A DNA stretch of 64,000 nt from Pandoraea nosoerga (GCF_902459585.1 NZ_CABPSC010000002.1:372001-436000); one strand, 5' to 3'; shown: positions 16,788-24,752, counted from the stretch's first letter. The notes: generated by a model not told the origin, from the letters alone. Translations and numbers: made by a program.

Positions 16788-17369
16788 TCAGGCGCCGTGC
16801 CGGCCGTGGCCACCCATCGACTGCACGGCATGTGGCGCGAAGACGGTCAGCGTTTCACCCAGCGCCTCGCGCGCATACGCCGCGGCCACCGTCATCTGCG
16901 CCAGACGCGCGCGCAACTCCAGATTTTCCCGCTCGAGATGCTGCACCCGGCGCATCGCGTCGGCCACATCGGTGAGCGCTTCATTCGCCGGCTTGTGCCC
17001 CTCGGGCATGGCGTCCAGCAAAGTAATGGCGCGGGCCAGATTCTGTTCCAGTTGCTGGACCCAGATAGACGGGCCGCTTGCGGGCAATGGACCAAAGGCG
17101 GGCGCCGCGGGCACCTCGTACAGCGCGCGTGCCCGCACGATGGCCTTCTGCACCGTGCCGGCGCTGGGGCGACGCGTCACGCCCGCCTCCGCCATGAAGC
17201 GAAGATAGGTTTGCGCCCCGTAGACCCGGTGCGTGGCTTTCCACACGTCGACAAGAAACGCATTGAGAAAAGCCGGATTGTTATGGGGATTTGCCGCGTC
17301 CGCGCTGCGCGCGGCAGCCAGCAAAGCAGCGTAGGTTGCATCGTCGAACTTTAAGGCGGACCGTGCCAT
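16788..17369 (-). CDS. Hypothetical protein, possible KfrA-like DNA-binding/coiled-coil protein
   Basis: I do not recognise this 193-residue protein with confidence. It starts MARSALKFDDATYAALLAAAR. Residues 1-90 are helical and contain a stretch around TYLRFMAEAGVTRRPSAG and TVQKAIVRARALY that could be a helix-turn-helix of the sort seen in KfrA-like plasmid proteins. Residues about 150-172 (VADAMRRVQHLERENLELR) form a short coiled coil, and the end is Gly/His-rich (GGHGRHG). There is no signal peptide. It is followed after 252 bases by the peroxidase-encapsulin operon on the same strand; the gap makes a shared transcript uncertain. Function is unknown. Confidence 0.6.
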   Translation of the reverse strand: MARSALKFDDATYAALLAAARSADAANPHNNPAFLNAFLVDVWKATHRVYGAQTYLRFMAEAGVTRRPSAGTVQKAIVRARALYEVPAAPAFGPLPASGPSIWVQQLEQNLARAITLLDAMPEGHKPANEALTDVADAMRRVQHLERENLELRARLAQMTVAAAYAREALGETLTVFAPHAVQSMGGHGRHGA

Positions 17370-17544
17370 GGCGATCTCCGGATGCTTGCCGTATGGGGGG
17401 CGTCGTCCGCCGGCGGGCTATCACTGGCGACACCGGCGGCGCGACGGGCCAAGCGAGCGCGTCAGCAGCACCACAACGCTTCGTTCGCGTGGTGCGATGC
17501 GCGCGAGAGAGTTCAGCGCTTATCGACTGCAGGGCTCCGGGTGA

Positions 17545-18156
17545 TCACGGCTTCGGCGCCGGCGCCGGCGTAGGCGGCACCCACTTGCGCTTGGCGGTGG
17601 GATCCTGCGTCACCGCCACGGCAACCGCTTCGGTGTAGTCGACCGTTACGGCATCGCCCACCTTGACGCCCTCGAGCAGCTTCGGATCCTCCACGACCAC
17701 ATCCACCGTGCGCGAGGGGCCGCGTACAGTGATGACGTTGGCCTTGCGGTCGATTTTCTGCACGGTTGCCACGACCTTGAGGTTGCGCGCGGCGTCCGCG
17801 GCCGGGCGCTGGCCCGGCGCCGCCCGGTCGGCGCCTTCGGTCTGGACCCGGCTGCGGATGCCGTCGCCGGGCGCCACGGAAATCGCAACGGAGCGCTCGT
17901 AGGCCACCACGACCTTGTCGCCCTTGCGCATCTGCTCGAAATTCTTCACATCGGGACCGACGATAAACGTCACCGGCTTGCCGTGGTCGTCCGCGACCTG
18001 AATGGTGCGATTCTTCGCGTCGACGCCGAGCAGCGTGGTGCGGAATTCAACCACACCCCCTGCAACGATCGGTGCCGGCCGGGCCGCGTCTTCAGCGTGC
18101 ACTACGGTTCCCAACGACAACAGGCCGGCCAGAATCATGGCTTGCGTAAGCTTCAT
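17545..18156 (-). CDS. Secreted protein of unknown function (DUF5666-like)
   Basis: This 203-residue protein starts MKLTQAMILAGLLSLGTVVH with a signal peptide cleaved after HAEDA-type sequence near residue 21. The mature part has two similar beta-rich units: TTLLGVDAKNRTIQVADDHG followed by MRKGDKVVVAYERSVAISV, and VATVQKIDRKANVITVRGP followed by VKVGDAVTVDYTEAVAVAV. This duplicated pattern resembles DUF5666/OB-like domains of periplasmic proteins. The C-terminus is Pro/Ala-rich (PPTPAPAPKP). It stands alone between the KfrA-like hypothetical gene and a long AT-rich spacer. No catalytic motif is seen. Confidence 0.7.
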   Translation of the reverse strand: MKLTQAMILAGLLSLGTVVHAEDAARPAPIVAGGVVEFRTTLLGVDAKNRTIQVADDHGKPVTFIVGPDVKNFEQMRKGDKVVVAYERSVAISVAPGDGIRSRVQTEGADRAAPGQRPAADAARNLKVVATVQKIDRKANVITVRGPSRTVDVVVEDPKLLEGVKVGDAVTVDYTEAVAVAVTQDPTAKRKWVPPTPAPAPKP

Positions 18157-18747
18157 GGTGAGTCCTTTGTTATCGATGTACGCGACTCCCGAACCGGGGA
18201 CCGCGACTTAGTTAATTATCCAAACTAAAACACCGGGACTACCGGTCCATGCATTTACCCGGGGTTTCCGCTGGATAGTAACAAAATAATTCTAAATCGC
18301 AATGAAAATTCGTTTTGCATGCAAAATATCAAATCAATCCTGCGTAATTAAAATTGTCCATTCCTCCCGGCTCGCCGCTCATTCGCCATCGATAAACGCA
18401 TCGGAATGATCGTCGCGGCTTGATACAGATCAATATTTGCGCGCATTGATCGCCGAATCCAGTGTAATGTGGCCCGCCCGAAAGAAACGTTTTGTTACAA
18501 ATATCATCTCGTTATTAGAAAGATTCTTAATCCATTCGGATGATCATCACCAACTTGAAAGTTTGCATTCCGAATTACTAATCTCCTTTTATGCGGCGCG
18601 CTGTGGCTTTGTTCGCGGCTGCACTTCCTGTGGAGGCCGCGCCCGCCTTTGCGCACTTCCCCTGGGGAGTGGTTGCGCGTCCGCCTAGCGTCGCGCCTGC
18701 ACATCGATGTCGTCCCGTTCAATTCCGCTTCCGAATGAGGTCACACA
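18157..18747. other. AT-rich divergent intergenic region
   Basis: This 591-base spacer separates divergent genes and is markedly richer in A+T at 18200-18600 than its surroundings. It contains a consensus FNR/Anr box at 18420-18433 and repeated ATTAAT/AATAATT-type runs, but no convincing coding frame. A small regulatory RNA or acquired DNA is possible. The last 130 bases return to normal GC content. Confidence 0.5.
18420..18433. promoter_or_regulatory. FNR/Anr-type binding site
   Basis: TTGATACAGATCAA matches the FNR/Anr consensus TTGAT-N4-ATCAA exactly. A possible -10, TGTAAT, lies at 18463-18468 on the plus strand. It is 314 bases upstream of the DUF2092 gene and 264 bases upstream of the secreted-protein gene on the other strand, so the target is unclear. 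Confidence 0.6.
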
Positions 18748-19602
18748 GTGCGAATCCCGTCCCTACGACGCATTTGCCGAAGATTGCCCCGCCACCGTGC
18801 GCTGCTCGCCCTGATGGCCGGCGCGCTTGCCGCCGCACCGCCGACGCTGGCGCAGGTGCCTGCTTCGGACAGCGATCTTCCTGTGCAAGGCATGCCGGAA
18901 ATGCAACAGGGCGCCGTAGACGCGCTCTCTGCCATGAGCCGTTACCTGCGCTCGCTCAAACGGTTCCGCGTCGAAGCGGACACGGTAACCGACGCCGTAT
19001 TGAGTACCGGGCAAAACGTCGGCTTTCTGCACCGAACCGAGTTGTCGGTCCAACGCCCCGACAAAGTGCGCGCAGTCGTGACCGGGCAGACGCGTAATCG
19101 AGGTTTGGTCTACGACGGCAGGACGTTCACGCTGTACGACCAGACGCAGGGCAAACATTTTTACAGTCAGGCAAGCGCCCCACCGACCATCGACCAGTTA
19201 ATTCGGGATATCGACGAGAAATACGGTATTGGTCTGCCGCTGGCCGATCTTTTTTATTGGGGGATGGACGCCGACGATGCCTCGCAGCTTCGGTCGGCAT
19301 TGTTTATCGGACTCGACCGCGTCGGGGGAGAATGGTGCAACCACTATGCTTTTCAACAGCCTGAGCTCGACTGGGAACTTTGGATACGCACTGGATCGCG
19401 CCCCCTGCCTTGTCGATTCGTCATTACGGACACCACACAGCCATCTCGACCACGGCACGCCGTGAACTACCGCTGGGACGCCAATCCGACTTTTGCCGCC
19501 GACACCTTCACGTTCCGGGCCCCTGCCGGGGCGCAGCGCATTGAAATGCGTCCGCCCCCCGGGCCGCGAAGCGACGCACTCCCGGCAGGAGGTCAGCGAT
19601 GA
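18748..19602 (+). CDS. DUF2092 family periplasmic protein
   Basis: This 284-residue exported protein begins at a GTG (18748) with GAGG eight bases upstream. It has an Arg-rich n-region and a signal peptide cleaved near PTLAQ (about residue 36). The mature part has the DUF2092 features MSRYLRSLKRFRVEADTVTD, LSVQRPDKVRAVVTG, YDGRTFTLYD, IDQLIRDIDEKYGIGLPLAD and GEWCNHYAFQQPELDWELW. The fold is related to LolA/LolB-like lipoprotein-binding beta-shells, so a lipid- or lipoprotein-handling role in the periplasm is plausible but unproven. Its stop overlaps the next gene by 4 bases (ATGA), coupling it to a proline-rich secreted protein. Confidence 0.85.
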   Translation: MRIPSLRRICRRLPRHRALLALMAGALAAAPPTLAQVPASDSDLPVQGMPEMQQGAVDALSAMSRYLRSLKRFRVEADTVTDAVLSTGQNVGFLHRTELSVQRPDKVRAVVTGQTRNRGLVYDGRTFTLYDQTQGKHFYSQASAPPTIDQLIRDIDEKYGIGLPLADLFYWGMDADDASQLRSALFIGLDRVGGEWCNHYAFQQPELDWELWIRTGSRPLPCRFVITDTTQPSRPRHAVNYRWDANPTFAADTFTFRAPAGAQRIEMRPPPGPRSDALPAGGQR

Positions 19603-20285
19603 AGCCGCCGACCTCTCACGACCGCGCCCGAATCCGGGACAAGTTTGTCGCGCCGCGAATCACGGCTACCAGCCGAGCCGTTTGCCTGGTGACTGCGGCG
19701 GTATTCGCGGTGGCTTCCGGCGCAAGCCATGGATTCGGCTTCCATGGCGGCGCGCGCACTAGCTTGCACGGTGGTGGCTTCCACGGGGGCGCCATATCGC
19801 ACGGCGGCAGTTTCGCGGGCGCCGGCCCGAGGGGTGCTCAACCCGCGCATACCCACGCGGGCGCGACCCCCAGTCCCGGCCCAGGGCCGCGGCCCGCTCC
19901 CGCTCCCGGCCCCGGGCCTTCGCCGAACCCGGGCCCACATCCCCCCGGTCCTGGCCCCGGCCCTGTCCCTGGTCCTGGTCCTGGGCCTGGACCGCACCCG
20001 CCGCCGGGCCCGGGCCCGGGGCCGCATCCGCCGCCCCCGCCGCCTCCTCCACCTCCTCCGCCCCCACCTCCGTATTGGGGGGGTGGTTGGTATGATCCGG
20101 TGGCGGCGGCCGTCACGATCGGTGTATCCGCGGCGATCATCGGTTCGACCGTTGCCTCGATTCCGCCCGGCTGCGTCAGCACGGTCGTCAACAATGTGGC
20201 GTATCAGCATTGCGGCTCGACGTGGTATCAACCGGTCTACTCCGGCTCCACCGTCCAGTTCGTCGTGGTCGCGGCGCCACACTGA
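19599..20285 (+). CDS. Secreted Gly/His- and Pro/Gly-rich low-complexity protein
   Basis: This 228-residue protein starts with ATGA overlapping the DUF2092 stop. It has an N-terminal hydrophobic segment (VCLVTAAVFAVASGASHG, about 28-45), then Gly/His repeats (FHGG, LHGGGFHGG, SHGGS), a region of about 80 residues made of PGPGP repeats ending in a run of about 20 prolines, and a structured tail with AAVTIGVSAAIIGSTVAS, a Cys pair in PPGCVSTVVNNVAYQHCGS and TWYQPVY. The tail's hydrophobic helix and the conserved-looking cysteine motif occur in small Burkholderiales envelope proteins of unknown function. Coupling to DUF2092 suggests a joint envelope role. The repeat DNA is prone to slippage. Confidence 0.75.
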   Translation: MKPPTSHDRARIRDKFVAPRITATSRAVCLVTAAVFAVASGASHGFGFHGGARTSLHGGGFHGGAISHGGSFAGAGPRGAQPAHTHAGATPSPGPGPRPAPAPGPGPSPNPGPHPPGPGPGPVPGPGPGPGPHPPPGPGPGPHPPPPPPPPPPPPPPPYWGGGWYDPVAAAVTIGVSAAIIGSTVASIPPGCVSTVVNNVAYQHCGSTWYQPVYSGSTVQFVVVAAPH

Positions 20286-20376
20286 CCGAGACGATGGCGC
20301 GGGGCTTCGGCCCGGCGCCATCGTCCCGGTTCCGGCGTGCTTGTGAGGGTGACAGCGAGAACGTTATCCTTGCTTC

Positions 20377-20790
20377 ATGAATCGCCGCATCCTCATCGCT
20401 CCCGAAGACGTCGAGCTGACCGCCATGCGCGCCCAGGGCGCCGGCGGCCAGAACGTCAACAAAGTCTCCAGCGCCATCCACCTGCGTTTCGACGTCATGC
20501 GCTCGTCTCTGCCCGAGGACGTCAAGTCTCGCCTGCTCTCGCGGCTGGATCAGCGCATCACCCAGGACGGGGTGATCGTCATCAAGGCCCAGCAGCATCG
20601 GTCACAGGAACTCAACCGCGCGGACGCACTGGCCCGTCTCCAGGCGCTGGTCGACGCAGCCGCCGTGCCGCCACGCCGGCGCATCGCCACACGCCCCACG
20701 CTGGCCAGCCAGGTGCGGCGCCGCGACGCCAAACGGGTGCGCTCGCGCCTCAAGGCGTCTCGCGGCAAAATCCGTGGTGGTGACGAGTGA
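20377..20790 (+). CDS. arfB: Alternative ribosome-rescue factor / peptidyl-tRNA hydrolase ArfB
   Basis: This 137-residue protein rescues ribosomes stalled on mRNAs without stop codons by hydrolysing peptidyl-tRNA. The catalytic GGQ lies in RAQGAGGQNVNK (about 18-29) within a release-factor-like domain, and the basic C-terminal tail (ASQVRRRDAKRVRSRLKASRGK), which enters the empty mRNA channel, is present. Its length fits the family (~140). It starts MNRRILIAPEDVEL at 20377 and acts alone in the cytosol. It lies just upstream of the HipBA-like module with a 109-base spacer. Confidence 0.95.
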   Translation: MNRRILIAPEDVELTAMRAQGAGGQNVNKVSSAIHLRFDVMRSSLPEDVKSRLLSRLDQRITQDGVIVIKAQQHRSQELNRADALARLQALVDAAAVPPRRRIATRPTLASQVRRRDAKRVRSRLKASRGKIRGGDE

Positions 20791-20794
20791 CACC

Positions 20795-20818
20795 AAAAGA
20801 TAATTATTGTTATCTTTT
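20795..20818. promoter_or_regulatory. Palindromic operator upstream of HipBA-like module
   Basis: AAAAGATAA (20795-20803) and TTATCTTTT (20810-20818) form a perfect 9-bp inverted repeat with a 6-base centre, beginning five bases after the arfB stop. CTATCTTTTT and AAGATAAATC occur again between here and the antitoxin start, as expected for several operators. Confidence 0.6.
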
Positions 20819-20861
20819 CTCTTAAAAAGAGATCTTAAACTATCTTTTTATGGCAAAACCG

Positions 20862-20900
20862 TTTTCGAGATGCTAAGATAAATCATCATTTTCTCGAAAA
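20862..20900. promoter_or_regulatory. Second inverted repeat at the antitoxin start
   Basis: TTTTCGAGA (20862-20870) pairs with TCTCGAAAA (20892-20900); the right arm ends on the first base of the antitoxin ATG. It could be a second repressor site or an mRNA hairpin hiding the start. Confidence 0.5.
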
Positions 20901-21235
20901 TGCACACGAACATGAGCTTCATGGAACCCCTTATCGCGGCGCGCAAGGACGCCGGGCTGACGCAGGCCGAGCTTGCCGACCGGGCCGGCCTATCGCGCAT
21001 GACGGTGCAGAAAGCGGAATCCGGCGCGCTCGACCCGCGGGTGTCCACCGTGCTGGAAATGGCGCGCGCGCTCGGACTGGAACCCATGCTCGTGCCGGCC
21101 GGCCTGCGGCAGGAAGTCGAAGCCTTCCTTCGCTCCGGCGGCAAGTACCTTGCGCAGCCCAGTGGCGTATCCGCCCCGCCCTCCATCGTCGAGACGCTCG
21201 GGCGGCCGGATGCCGCCGCCGGTGCCCGCTCATGA
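20900..21235 (+). CDS. HipB-like XRE-family antitoxin/repressor
   Basis: This 111-residue protein contains a Cro/C1-type helix-turn-helix (about residues 11-65: AARKDAGLTQAELADRAGLS, RMTVQKAESGALDPRVSTV, LEMARALGLE), as in HipB antitoxins, which bind palindromic operators and neutralise the HipA kinase. The ATG at 20900 is chosen; internal Met5 and Met8 are alternatives. Its stop overlaps the HipA-like gene by 4 bases (ATGA), the usual arrangement of hipBA. The promoter region just upstream carries several inverted repeats in AT-rich DNA, consistent with autorepression. It is longer than E. coli HipB (88 residues), with a Pro-rich tail. Confidence 0.88.
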   Translation: MHTNMSFMEPLIAARKDAGLTQAELADRAGLSRMTVQKAESGALDPRVSTVLEMARALGLEPMLVPAGLRQEVEAFLRSGGKYLAQPSGVSAPPSIVETLGRPDAAAGARS

Positions 21236-22527
21236 ACATCAAATACCTGCGTGCATACCTTCATCAGCCGGACGGCTCGCGCCGACCGATCGGCTACCTC
21301 TCACAGTACGGCGACATCCTGCGCATGTCGTTCGACGAAGATTACATTGCCGACGCGCAGCGCCCGACGCTCTCGCTGGCGTATCGCGGCGCCAATGAAA
21401 TGGCCACCCGCGAGATTCTGGCCTCGCCGCAGGACGCCCGCCTGGTGCGCACCGACGGTCGCTGGCCGGTGTATTTCGAGAACCTGCTGCCGGAGGGCCA
21501 CAACCGCGAACGGCTCGCCGCCGAGCGCCGCTGCAGCCCGGACGACGAGTTCGAGTTGCTCGCCGCCGCCGGCCACGATCTGATGGGTGCGCTGGAAGTC
21601 GAGCCGGTCCCGGCGCGCGAAGGCGTGCCGGACGTCGTGCACCGCTGGCATACCGCGCTCGGACTGGAAATGGTGGAGCCAGGTTTCGTCGATACGCCGG
21701 TGGAAGACGCCGCCTCGCTGCCGGGCGTCGTGACCAAGTTTTCGGCCATTCGCGACGGGCGCCGCTACATCGTCAAGCGCCACGGGCGGGCGGGTTCGGT
21801 CATCCTCAAGCTGCCGACCACGCGACACCCCGACCTCGTCGAGAACGAATTCACCGGCTACCGGTTGTGCGGCGCGCTCGGGCTCGACTGCGCAAAAGCC
21901 GAGATCATCTCGCGGCACGACGCCGAACTGCCCGAGCAAGTGCCCTTCGAGCACATTCTCGCGGTGCCGCGCTTCGACCGGTTGCCCGACGGGCGGCGCG
22001 TTCACATGGAAGAATTCGCGCAAGTCCTGCAATACCCGCCGCGCAGCAAGTACGGACGCGGCCTGGACGTCGATTACACAACGATACTGCGCGTGCTCGA
22101 TCAGCTCTCCCGACAACCCGTGCGAGACGTGCGCGAGTTCCTCCGGCGGCTCATCGCTTTCATCCTGCTCGGAAACACCGACGCCCATCTGAAGAACTGG
22201 GCGCTGACCTATCCCGACGCCCATACGCCGCAGCTCGCACCGGTGTACGACCCGGTTTGCGTTGCCGCCTTCTTTCATGATGTCCCGCTCACGCAGTACG
22301 GCGTGAATCGCGCCATCGACAAGACGCTGCGCGCGTTTGACTGGAACGCTCTCGAAGGTCTGTTGAAAGGCGCCGGACTGCTGCGCGTGGGGCGCCTGAT
22401 GACGATCGCCCGCGAGACCGTCCGCGAAGCGCAGTCGCGCTGGCCCGCCCTGCTCGGCGACGCCCCCGGCGCAGTCCGCGCCACGGTGCTCGAGCGGCTC
22501 AATGGTGGCGTCGCGCTCACGGCTTGA
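21232..22527 (+). CDS. HipA-family serine/threonine kinase toxin
   Basis: This 431-residue HipA-like kinase is translationally coupled to the antitoxin. It has the N-terminal HipA domain (GYLSQYGDILRMSF, FENLLPEGHNRERL) and the kinase core. The Gly-rich loop is SLPGVVTKFS (162-171), with Ser162 at the position of the autophosphorylated Ser150 of E. coli HipA; LVENEFTGYRL (202-212), catalytic GNTDAHLKNW (314-323, Asp317) and metal-binding APVYDP (Asp340) follow. Known HipA toxins phosphorylate glutamyl-tRNA synthetase or other tRNA synthetases and cause growth arrest and persistence. The target here is unknown. All key residues look intact, so it should be active. Confidence 0.92.
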   Translation: MNIKYLRAYLHQPDGSRRPIGYLSQYGDILRMSFDEDYIADAQRPTLSLAYRGANEMATREILASPQDARLVRTDGRWPVYFENLLPEGHNRERLAAERRCSPDDEFELLAAAGHDLMGALEVEPVPAREGVPDVVHRWHTALGLEMVEPGFVDTPVEDAASLPGVVTKFSAIRDGRRYIVKRHGRAGSVILKLPTTRHPDLVENEFTGYRLCGALGLDCAKAEIISRHDAELPEQVPFEHILAVPRFDRLPDGRRVHMEEFAQVLQYPPRSKYGRGLDVDYTTILRVLDQLSRQPVRDVREFLRRLIAFILLGNTDAHLKNWALTYPDAHTPQLAPVYDPVCVAAFFHDVPLTQYGVNRAIDKTLRAFDWNALEGLLKGAGLLRVGRLMTIARETVREAQSRWPALLGDAPGAVRATVLERLNGGVALTA

Positions 22528-22553
22528 GCGGTTCCGCCCCCCCGTCGGACGAA

Positions 22554-22601
22554 AATATTACCCGGATGATATTGCACCTCCTATAACACCCGGGTAATAT
22601 T
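22554..22601. promoter_or_regulatory. Long perfect inverted repeat upstream of DUF2239 gene
   Basis: AATATTACCCGG (22554-22565) and CCGGGTAATATT (22590-22601) form a perfect 12-bp inverted repeat with a 24-base spacer, in an otherwise AT-rich 114-base gap. The right arm lies 41 bases before the DUF2239 start. The motif looks like two sites for one repressor facing each other. Confidence 0.6.
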
Positions 22602-22641
22602 AGTCGGTGTTGACGATTTTCGTCTGTTTCCGGAGTCCGCC

Positions 22642-23244
22642 ATGACCGCTCATTCCCCCGGTTTCACCGTCTTTCGCGATATGCGCCGTATCGCGTCGGG
22701 TTCGCTCGCCGACGCCGCCATTGCTTACCAGCAAGCGACGATGGCCGACCCGAATGCGGCGGTATTCATCTTTGACGACCTGCACGGCGACACGCGCGAC
22801 GTCGATGTGCGCGGCACGGCCGTCGACATCCGCGCCCGCTATGGCACACCGGCGCCGGCCGCGCCCGCAGGCGAAGCAGCTCCGGCCAGAACGCGCGGCC
22901 GCCCAAAACTCGGCGTCGTCTCGCGTGAAGTGACGCTGCTGCCCCGCCATTGGGAGTGGCTGGCGGGTCAGCCGGGTGGTGCATCCGTTGCCCTGCGCAA
23001 GCTCGTCGACGAGGCGCGCCGCAGGCATGCCGGACGCGACTTGCAGCGCCGCGCACAGGAGCGCGCATATCGCTTCATGTCCACGATCGCAGGCGATTTG
23101 CCTGGCTTCGAGGAGGCGTCGCGGGCCCTGTTCGCGAACGACCTCGAGGCGCTGGGCTCGCGTATGGCCGGCTGGCCGGACGATGTGCGCGCGCATGTGC
23201 TGCGCCTCGCATCCCCCGACGATCTCGTCGACGCGCCCGCATGA
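22642..23244 (+). CDS. DUF2239 family protein
   Basis: This 200-residue cytosolic protein matches DUF2239: FTVFRDMRRIASGSLADAA and VFIFDDLHGDTRDVDVRG at the N-terminus, an Ala/Pro linker, then RGRPKLGVVSREVTLLPRHW, GGASVALRKLVDEARR and QERAYRFMSTIAGDLPGFEEA. The middle part resembles a ribbon-helix-helix-like segment, so DNA binding is possible. The start ATG at 22642 has a CGGAG 8 bases upstream. A striking inverted repeat lies in its promoter region. The biochemical role of the family is not established; members often carry annotations linked to stress or virulence regulation in Burkholderia and Pseudomonas relatives. Confidence 0.85.
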   Translation: MTAHSPGFTVFRDMRRIASGSLADAAIAYQQATMADPNAAVFIFDDLHGDTRDVDVRGTAVDIRARYGTPAPAAPAGEAAPARTRGRPKLGVVSREVTLLPRHWEWLAGQPGGASVALRKLVDEARRRHAGRDLQRRAQERAYRFMSTIAGDLPGFEEASRALFANDLEALGSRMAGWPDDVRAHVLRLASPDDLVDAPA

Positions 23245-23347
23245 GGCCGCCCAGCCCAGGCAGGCGTCGCGTCTCACGCGGGCGCTACGCCGGGCATCGC
23301 CGGCTTGCCGGTATCGAGCGGTCGCAGGGGATCTCGGTGAGGGCGTG

Positions 23348-24562
23348 TTACGGCGCCTTCTGGCGCGCGTCGTACCGGGCCCAGGCGAACATGAGCATGC
23401 CGGCGCAGGAAAGCAAGGCGCCGACCCAGCCGGTCGACGTCCAACCGTAACCCGCCGTGATCGCCGCGCCGCCAAGCCACGCGCCGGCCGCGTTGGCCAT
23501 ATTGAAGGCGGAGTGATTGAGCGCCGCCGCGAGCGTCTGCGCCTCGCCGGCGACGTCCATGAGACGGATCTGCAAGGCCGGCCCGATGATGATAATCGTG
23601 CCGATGGCCAGCACGTTGACACCGGCGAGCCAGGGGCTCGACGACGTGAAGGTGAACGCGCCGAGCAGCAACGCCGACCAGATCAGCGTGCCGCCGATGG
23701 CGCGCATGAGCGACGCCGCCGCAACCAGACGCGGCCCGATGACGGTGCCCGCCACCATACCCACGCCGAAGAGTGCGAGGTAGAACGGCACCCACGCTTG
23801 CGGCACACCAGCCACCTGCATGAGCGTCGGCTTGATGTAGCTGAATACGGCGAACATGCCGCCAAAGCCGATCGCGCCAATGCCCAGCGTGAGCCACACC
23901 TGCGAGCTGCGCAGTGCGCTCAACTCGCGCAGCGGGCTCGCGCCGTGGGGCGCGGGGGCGTTCGGCACCCAGCGCCAGACCATCAGTGCCGTGAGCGCAC
24001 CAATGGCGCCGACCAGCACGAACGCGGCCCGCCATCCCAGCCATTGGCCGAGACCGGCGGCAAGCGGCACGCCAAACAGCGTGGCGAGCGTGAGGCCGAG
24101 CATCACCTGCCCGACCGCATGGACGCGACGGTGCGAAGGCACGAGAGACGCAGCAACGAGCGATGCCACGCCAAAGTAGGTGCCGTGCGGCAAACCGCTC
24201 AGAAAACGCAGCCCGATAAGCGCCAGGTAGTTCGGCGCCAGGGCGCTGGCGATATTCCCGATCGAGAACATCGTCATGAGGGCGATCAGAAATGCACGCC
24301 GCGGCAGGCGCACGCCGAGCACCGCCAGCAACGGCGCACCGATGACCACGCCCAATGCGTAAGTGCTGATCGCATGACCGGCTTGGGGAATGGTGATGTT
24401 CAAATCCCGGGCGACGTCCGGCAGCAGACCCATGATCACGAACTCGCCCGTACCGATACCGAAGCCGCCCATCGCCAGCGCGACGAACGACAACCACACG
24501 GGAATGGACGATGGGGGCAAAGCTTCGGCTGCCTCGGCGGGCAAGACTTGGGGGGCACTCAT
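23348..24562 (-). CDS. MFS transporter, DHA1 family (AraJ/sugar-efflux-like)
   Basis: This 404-residue inner-membrane exporter has about twelve hydrophobic helices. The start is MSAPQVLPAEAAEALPP at 24562; the longer frame adds a cysteine-rich leader unlike the family. Typical DHA1 features are seen: GFGIGTGEFVIMGLLPDVA in helix 1, the motif-A-like LGVRLPRRAFL between helices 2 and 3, GLPHGTYFGVASLVAASLVP in helix 5 and HSAFNMANAAGAWLGG in the C-terminal half. This resembles AraJ/YdhP-type exporters of sugars or drugs; the substrate is not predictable. It is convergent with the DUF2239 gene. Confidence 0.9.
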   Translation of the reverse strand: MSAPQVLPAEAAEALPPSSIPVWLSFVALAMGGFGIGTGEFVIMGLLPDVARDLNITIPQAGHAISTYALGVVIGAPLLAVLGVRLPRRAFLIALMTMFSIGNIASALAPNYLALIGLRFLSGLPHGTYFGVASLVAASLVPSHRRVHAVGQVMLGLTLATLFGVPLAAGLGQWLGWRAAFVLVGAIGALTALMVWRWVPNAPAPHGASPLRELSALRSSQVWLTLGIGAIGFGGMFAVFSYIKPTLMQVAGVPQAWVPFYLALFGVGMVAGTVIGPRLVAAASLMRAIGGTLIWSALLLGAFTFTSSSPWLAGVNVLAIGTIIIIGPALQIRLMDVAGEAQTLAAALNHSAFNMANAAGAWLGGAAITAGYGWTSTGWVGALLSCAGMLMFAWARYDARQKAP

Positions 24563-24670
24563 TGGAATTCGGTGATGACAGCAGCAGCGCGAGGCTGCCA
24601 AGTTGCCGGTAGCGGCAGGAAAAAACGGCGGCGGGTGCTGCACGATATCGATGGCCGCGATAGGAGCATC

Positions 24671-24752
24671 CGCCATCGGGCGCCATCGGGCGTACCAGGC
24701 ACCGCAGCCCGGTTAAGGACGGACACCCGGGACGCCCGGGACGCCCGGGACA
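24671..24752. repeat. Two short tandem repeat arrays
   Basis: CGCCATCGGG is repeated twice (24671-24690). Then CCCGGGACG occurs as 24726-24734, 24735-24743 and, with one change, 24744-24752. GTTAAGGAC flanks the second array on both sides. Confidence 0.65.

Noticed and set aside
18591-19097. Open frame starting MRRAVALFAAALPVEAAP, resembling a signal peptide
   Set aside because: The rest overlaps DUF2092 in another frame, is Arg/Pro-rich like a GC shadow, and has no ribosome site.
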